From Nitriliruptorales bacterium (GTDB taxonomy: Bacteria > Actinomycetota > Nitriliruptoria > Euzebyales > Egibacteraceae), in contig SLAO01000161.1 in assembly GCA_007126835.1 (NCBI GenBank), positions 1 through 25,944 of the forward strand: 25,944 bases of DNA. Direction: 5' to 3'. Both the position numbers and the translations under genes were made by a program. The notes beneath the pieces are model-generated. The model was given only the letters and a program-made list of their open reading frames with translations, ran no database searches and was not told the DNA's origin. This document shows positions 23,107-25,944 of this stretch, piece after piece (position 1 is the stretch's first letter; each line of letters starts with the position of its first letter).

Positions 23107-24762
23107 GTGGCCGCTCTGCAACGTCGACCGCTTCGTCCTCCGCAGATCCTGGCCGTCGACCTGTCGCGGCCTGTGATTGATGGGCCGCCCGTGGGCGCTC
23201 TCGGGCGTCTGGTGTCGGCACGTCAGCCGCAGCTACGGCAGGTCGTCGAGACGATCGCCGAAGCCGCCGACACCGCGCAGGTCCGCGCGTTGCTCGTGCG
23301 GATCGGCCGCCCGGCGGACAGCTGGGCCCACGCCGAGGAGCTGCGCGACGCCGTGGCGCTGTTCCGCTCGCGCGGTAAGCGCTCCACCGTCCATGCGCAG
23401 TCGTTCGCTCTCTCGGGCAACGACACGCTGTCGTATTACTTCGCCACCGCGTTCGACGAGATCCACCTGCAGCCCATGGGCAACGTCGGCCTGACCGGCC
23501 TGGCGTCAGAGGTGCCCTTCCTCGCGGACCTCCTCGAGAAGCTCGACGTAACCGCCGAGGTCGACCACCGTCATGAGTACAAGTCGGCGGCGAACCTGCT
23601 GACCGAGCGAGAGTTCACCGACGCCCACCGCGAGGCCGTCGACCGCATCCTGGAGTCGCACTACGACCAGCTCGTCGAGGCCATCGCCACGGGTCGAGGG
23701 GTAAGCCATGAGCGCGCGAAGGAGTGGATCGACCTCGGTCTCACGCTTGGCCCTGATGCCACCGACCTGGGTCTCGTCGACAAGATCGCCTACCGCGACG
23801 AGACCGTGGCCGAGGTCAAGCAGGGCGTTGGCGAGCACGCCCGGCTGGTCAGCGACCGGGCGTTTCGGGCACGAGGATGGCGGCGCCGGCTTCGCCCTCG
23901 GCGGCGCACCGGCGTCGCTCTGGTGCACGGCAGCGGGTCGATCCTCGAGGGTCAAAGCCGGCGGTCGCTGATGGGTCCGGTCATGGGCTCGGACACGGTG
24001 GTCAGCGGGTTCAGTCAGGCGATCCGCGATCGGCGCGTGCGTGCCGTGCTCTTCCGAGTGGACAGCCCCGGTGGCTCGGAGGTCGCCTCCGACGCGGTTT
24101 GGCGCGCGGTCGCCCGCGCCCGTGAGGCCGGAAAGCCGGTGGTCGTCAGCATGGGCTCGGTAGCCGGTTCCGGGGGCTACTGGGTGTCCATGGGCGCTGA
24201 CCGGATCGTGGCGCAGCCGGGAACGCTGACCGGTTCGATCGGCGTCGTCTTCACCAAGTTGGTGACCAGCGCCCTCCGGGAGCGCTTCGGCATCACCACA
24301 GACGAGGCCCACCGTGGCCACCACGCCTTGATGTTCTCGCCGAACCACCGGTTCAGCGACGAGCAGTGGCAGCAGATCAAGACCTACCTGGACGGCGTCT
24401 ACGACGAGTTCGTTGGCAGGGTGGCGGAGGGTCGCGGTATGACCCGCGACGAAGCCCACGAACTGGCCAAGGGCCGGGTGTGGACCGGCGCGGACGCCGC
24501 AGAGCGCGGCCTCGTGGACGAGCTCGGTGGCTACCGGGAGGCGTTCGTCGCCCTTCGCGGGCTCATCGGCTTGGACGCCGAGGCCCCGCTGCGGGTGCGG
24601 ACGTTGCCGCGGCGTGCACTGCCTGAGCGTCTTGGCCTTCGCGGTCCGGACCCCGAGGAGATCCGCAGCATCACCAGGGCCGTCGCGACCGCGGCGCGAG
24701 CGACCAGCACCGCGCCCGATGGGGCGGCGTCCATGCCGAGCTGGGTGCGATCGGTGCGCTGA
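23107..24762 (+). CDS. sppA: SppA-type signal peptide peptidase (S49 serine protease)
   Basis: S49-family Ser/Lys protease that degrades cleaved signal peptides or other membrane-released peptides. The 551-residue protein has the two tandem S49-like domains of the long SppA form. The Lys of HEYKSAANLLTEREFT (K159) in the first domain matches the general-base Lys of E. coli SppA. The Ser of VAGSGGYWVSMGADRI (S355) in the second matches its nucleophile. RVDSPGGSEVASD and GTLTGSIGVVF flank the active site. GTG at 23107 has AGGAG 6 nt upstream. The frame is open to 22591, but that extension is not family-like. No N-terminal membrane helix is seen with either start, unlike E. coli SppA, so the protein may be cytoplasmic or peripheral. 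Confidence 0.9.
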   Translation: MAALQRRPLRPPQILAVDLSRPVIDGPPVGALGRLVSARQPQLRQVVETIAEAADTAQVRALLVRIGRPADSWAHAEELRDAVALFRSRGKRSTVHAQSFALSGNDTLSYYFATAFDEIHLQPMGNVGLTGLASEVPFLADLLEKLDVTAEVDHRHEYKSAANLLTEREFTDAHREAVDRILESHYDQLVEAIATGRGVSHERAKEWIDLGLTLGPDATDLGLVDKIAYRDETVAEVKQGVGEHARLVSDRAFRARGWRRRLRPRRRTGVALVHGSGSILEGQSRRSLMGPVMGSDTVVSGFSQAIRDRRVRAVLFRVDSPGGSEVASDAVWRAVARAREAGKPVVVSMGSVAGSGGYWVSMGADRIVAQPGTLTGSIGVVFTKLVTSALRERFGITTDEAHRGHHALMFSPNHRFSDEQWQQIKTYLDGVYDEFVGRVAEGRGMTRDEAHELAKGRVWTGADAAERGLVDELGGYREAFVALRGLIGLDAEAPLRVRTLPRRALPERLGLRGPDPEEIRSITRAVATAARATSTAPDGAASMPSWVRSVR

Positions 24763-24793
24763 CGTCCGGCGTCGTCCGTGCGCTGACGTCCGG
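24754..24793. repeat. Two 16-bp direct repeats across the sppA stop codon
   Basis: GTGCGCTGACGTCCGG occurs at 24754-24769 and again at 24778-24793, a 24-bp period. A degenerate third copy (GGCGTCCGG) follows near 24807. The first copy contains the sppA stop codon. Replication slippage is the simplest origin. The rest of the 264-bp gap to 25026 shows only a small inverted repeat. Confidence 0.6.
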
Positions 24794-24911
24794 GGGGCTG
24801 GCAGTCGGCGTCCGGATGCTGGTGTGTCGCGGGCGCCGGGTCTGGGTGGTTGCCACAAATGGGGCTGGGCGCGAGCTCGTCTTGGCCGTCCCGCGGGGGT
24901 GATCTGTGCAC

Positions 24912-24940
24912 GACGTTGCGATTCCGACGTTTCCAACGTC
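24912..24940. terminator. Possible hairpin between convergent sppA and amidohydrolase genes
   Basis: GACGTTG and CAACGTC form a 7-bp inverted repeat with a 15-nt spacer in the gap between the converging genes. The long loop makes it a weak terminator candidate. Confidence 0.3.
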
Positions 24941-25026
24941 GCGACCACCTCACGAGCCCGCGACCACTTCGACGACGCCGACCTCGTCCAGCCCGAGGGC
25001 GACCTCGGCGAGGTCGCCAGAGGCGA

Positions 25027-25944
25027 CTACCCGCGAGCGAGGCGCTCAGCGCGCTGTTGCACCTCGGATTGCGCACGCTCGACGTCCACGGTCAGGCATG
25101 TGCCGTCGGCGACCACCTGGCGCCCGTCCACCCACACGTCACGGACGAGCCGGCTACCGGCGGTCCACATCAGGTGCGAGATGACCTCGGCGTCCTCGAC
25201 GACTGGGGTGAACGCCGGGTCGTTGGTGCGCAGATGCACGACGTCGGCACGGCGTCCGGCTTCCAGCACCCCGAGATCTGGCCGCCCGAGCGCCGCCGCA
25301 CCCTCCCTGGTCGGCATCGCCAGCGCGACCGGTGCCGGCAAAGCGCCGGCGTCGCCGGTGCGGACCCGCTGGAGGAGCGGGGCCAACCGCAGCTCCTCCC
25401 ACAGGTCGAGGTCGTTGTTGCTCGCCGGCCCGTCGGTGCCCAACCCGACGGTGATGCCTTCGGCCAGCATGTCGGTGACCCGCGCCAACCCCGACGCCAG
25501 CTTCGTGTTCGACTGCGGGCAGTGCGCCACCGCCACGCCGTGGTCGCGGTAGATCGCCAGGTCGTCGTCGGTAAGCCACACCGAGTGGGCAGCGAGCACC
25601 CGTTCGCCGGCGAACACCCCCAGATCCCGAAGGATGGCAGGGACCGTCTTGCCATGCTCGGCCTCGAGCTCGGCAGCCTCCCCCTTGCTCTCGGCCACGT
25701 GGATGTGCAGCAGCAGCCCGTGCTCGGCCGCGGCCTGTCCCATCGCGGCGAGCCCTTCCAGGGGAACGGTGTAGGCGCTGTGGGCGGCCAGCCCGACCTC
25801 GACCCGAGGGTCGGTCGCCTGATCGTCGGACGCCAGTCGCAGGGCGGCGTCGAGCTGCTGCTTCCACGTGCCCAGATGCTCGAGCCCCTCGGCGACCAGG
25901 ATCGGCGCGGTGACGATGGCGCGGGACCCCGCGTCGCGCACCGC
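25027..25944 (-). CDS. Amidohydrolase, methylthioadenosine/S-adenosylhomocysteine deaminase type (partial, cut by right edge)
   Basis: C-terminal 305 residues of a metal-dependent amidohydrolase; the N-terminus with the first HxH metal motif lies beyond the window. Visible metal and active-site motifs are LHIHVAESKGEAAE, VLAAHSVWLTDDDL, VAHCPQSNTKLASG and GLGTDGPASNNDLDLWEELRL. They match the MtaD/TrzN-AtzA group, above all 5'-methylthioadenosine/S-adenosylhomocysteine deaminases (adenosine moiety to inosine moiety plus ammonia). The C-terminal beta-sandwich returns with RADVVHLRTNDPAFTP and VRDVWVDGRQVVADG. Its presence 12 kb from ahcY suggests a second way to remove S-adenosylhomocysteine or its sulfur-nucleoside relatives. 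Other deaminases such as guanine or triazine types are less likely but not excluded. Confidence 0.85.
   Translation of the reverse strand, partial: AVRDAGSRAIVTAPILVAEGLEHLGTWKQQLDAALRLASDDQATDPRVEVGLAAHSAYTVPLEGLAAMGQAAAEHGLLLHIHVAESKGEAAELEAEHGKTVPAILRDLGVFAGERVLAAHSVWLTDDDLAIYRDHGVAVAHCPQSNTKLASGLARVTDMLAEGITVGLGTDGPASNNDLDLWEELRLAPLLQRVRTGDAGALPAPVALAMPTREGAAALGRPDLGVLEAGRRADVVHLRTNDPAFTPVVEDAEVISHLMWTAGSRLVRDVWVDGRQVVADGTCLTVDVERAQSEVQQRAERLARG

Noticed and set aside
1..25944. Mobile element or prophage
   Set aside because: No transposase, integrase, phage or plasmid gene is seen. All clear genes are metabolic or housekeeping in type.

Overview
The window is high-GC DNA with actinobacterial codon use, frequent GTG/TTG starts, purine-rich Shine-Dalgarno sites and short gaps between genes. 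Many proteins are rich in Asp and Glu. Together with a complete set of glycine-betaine synthesis genes, this suggests a moderately halophilic or osmotolerant actinomycete, perhaps one of the deep lineages such as Nitriliruptoria, Egibacterales or Euzebyales. The lineage is inferred, because no rRNA or tRNA gene was seen.

Left part (1-4484). Three minus-strand genes come first: a partial protein of unknown function with a Cys/His zinc-knuckle-like motif, an alpha/beta hydrolase, and an acidic membrane-anchored LysM protein whose stop codon abuts the hydrolase start. A zinc- and NAD-dependent formaldehyde dehydrogenase follows on the plus strand. Its upstream region carries a CRP/FNR-type half-palindrome and a leader hairpin.

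Formate dehydrogenase operon (4681-9399, plus). An NAD-linked, FdsABG-like formate dehydrogenase has two unusual properties. Its molybdenum subunit is read through an in-frame TGA at 4927-4929 that is almost certainly selenocysteine, with a bacterial SECIS hairpin directly after it. The subunit also lacks the usual N-terminal iron-sulfur part. That part, including the proximal [4Fe-4S] domain and its conserved lysine, is at the end of the third gene of the operon. The large subunit is therefore split in two and the halves are in permuted order. Between them lies a NuoE-NuoF fusion.

Methyl-cycle and betaine divergon (9472-19957). The minus strand encodes, in transcription order, glycine/sarcosine N-methyltransferase, sarcosine/dimethylglycine N-methyltransferase, adenosylhomocysteinase, adenosine kinase and methylenetetrahydrofolate reductase. 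The plus strand encodes S-adenosylmethionine synthetase and cobalamin-dependent methionine synthase. These enzymes methylate glycine to betaine, remove S-adenosylhomocysteine (AdoHcy) and adenosine, supply methyl-tetrahydrofolate and rebuild AdoMet. The 546-bp divergent region holds a good sigma-70-like promoter for the betaine side, a cluster of TTGCG/CGCAA repeats and a 14-bp palindrome.

Right part (19944-25944). A tight minus-strand operon encodes an SDR oxidoreductase, an SRPBCC protein and MobA. MobA makes the guanine-dinucleotide form of the molybdenum cofactor that a formate dehydrogenase needs. Plus-strand genes for a DUF985 cupin, a CsbD-like stress protein and an SppA-type peptidase follow. 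The 574-bp gap before sppA contains a 48-bp near-perfect palindrome and other hairpins. The right edge cuts a minus-strand amidohydrolase of the methylthioadenosine/S-adenosylhomocysteine deaminase type, a possible second outlet for AdoHcy.
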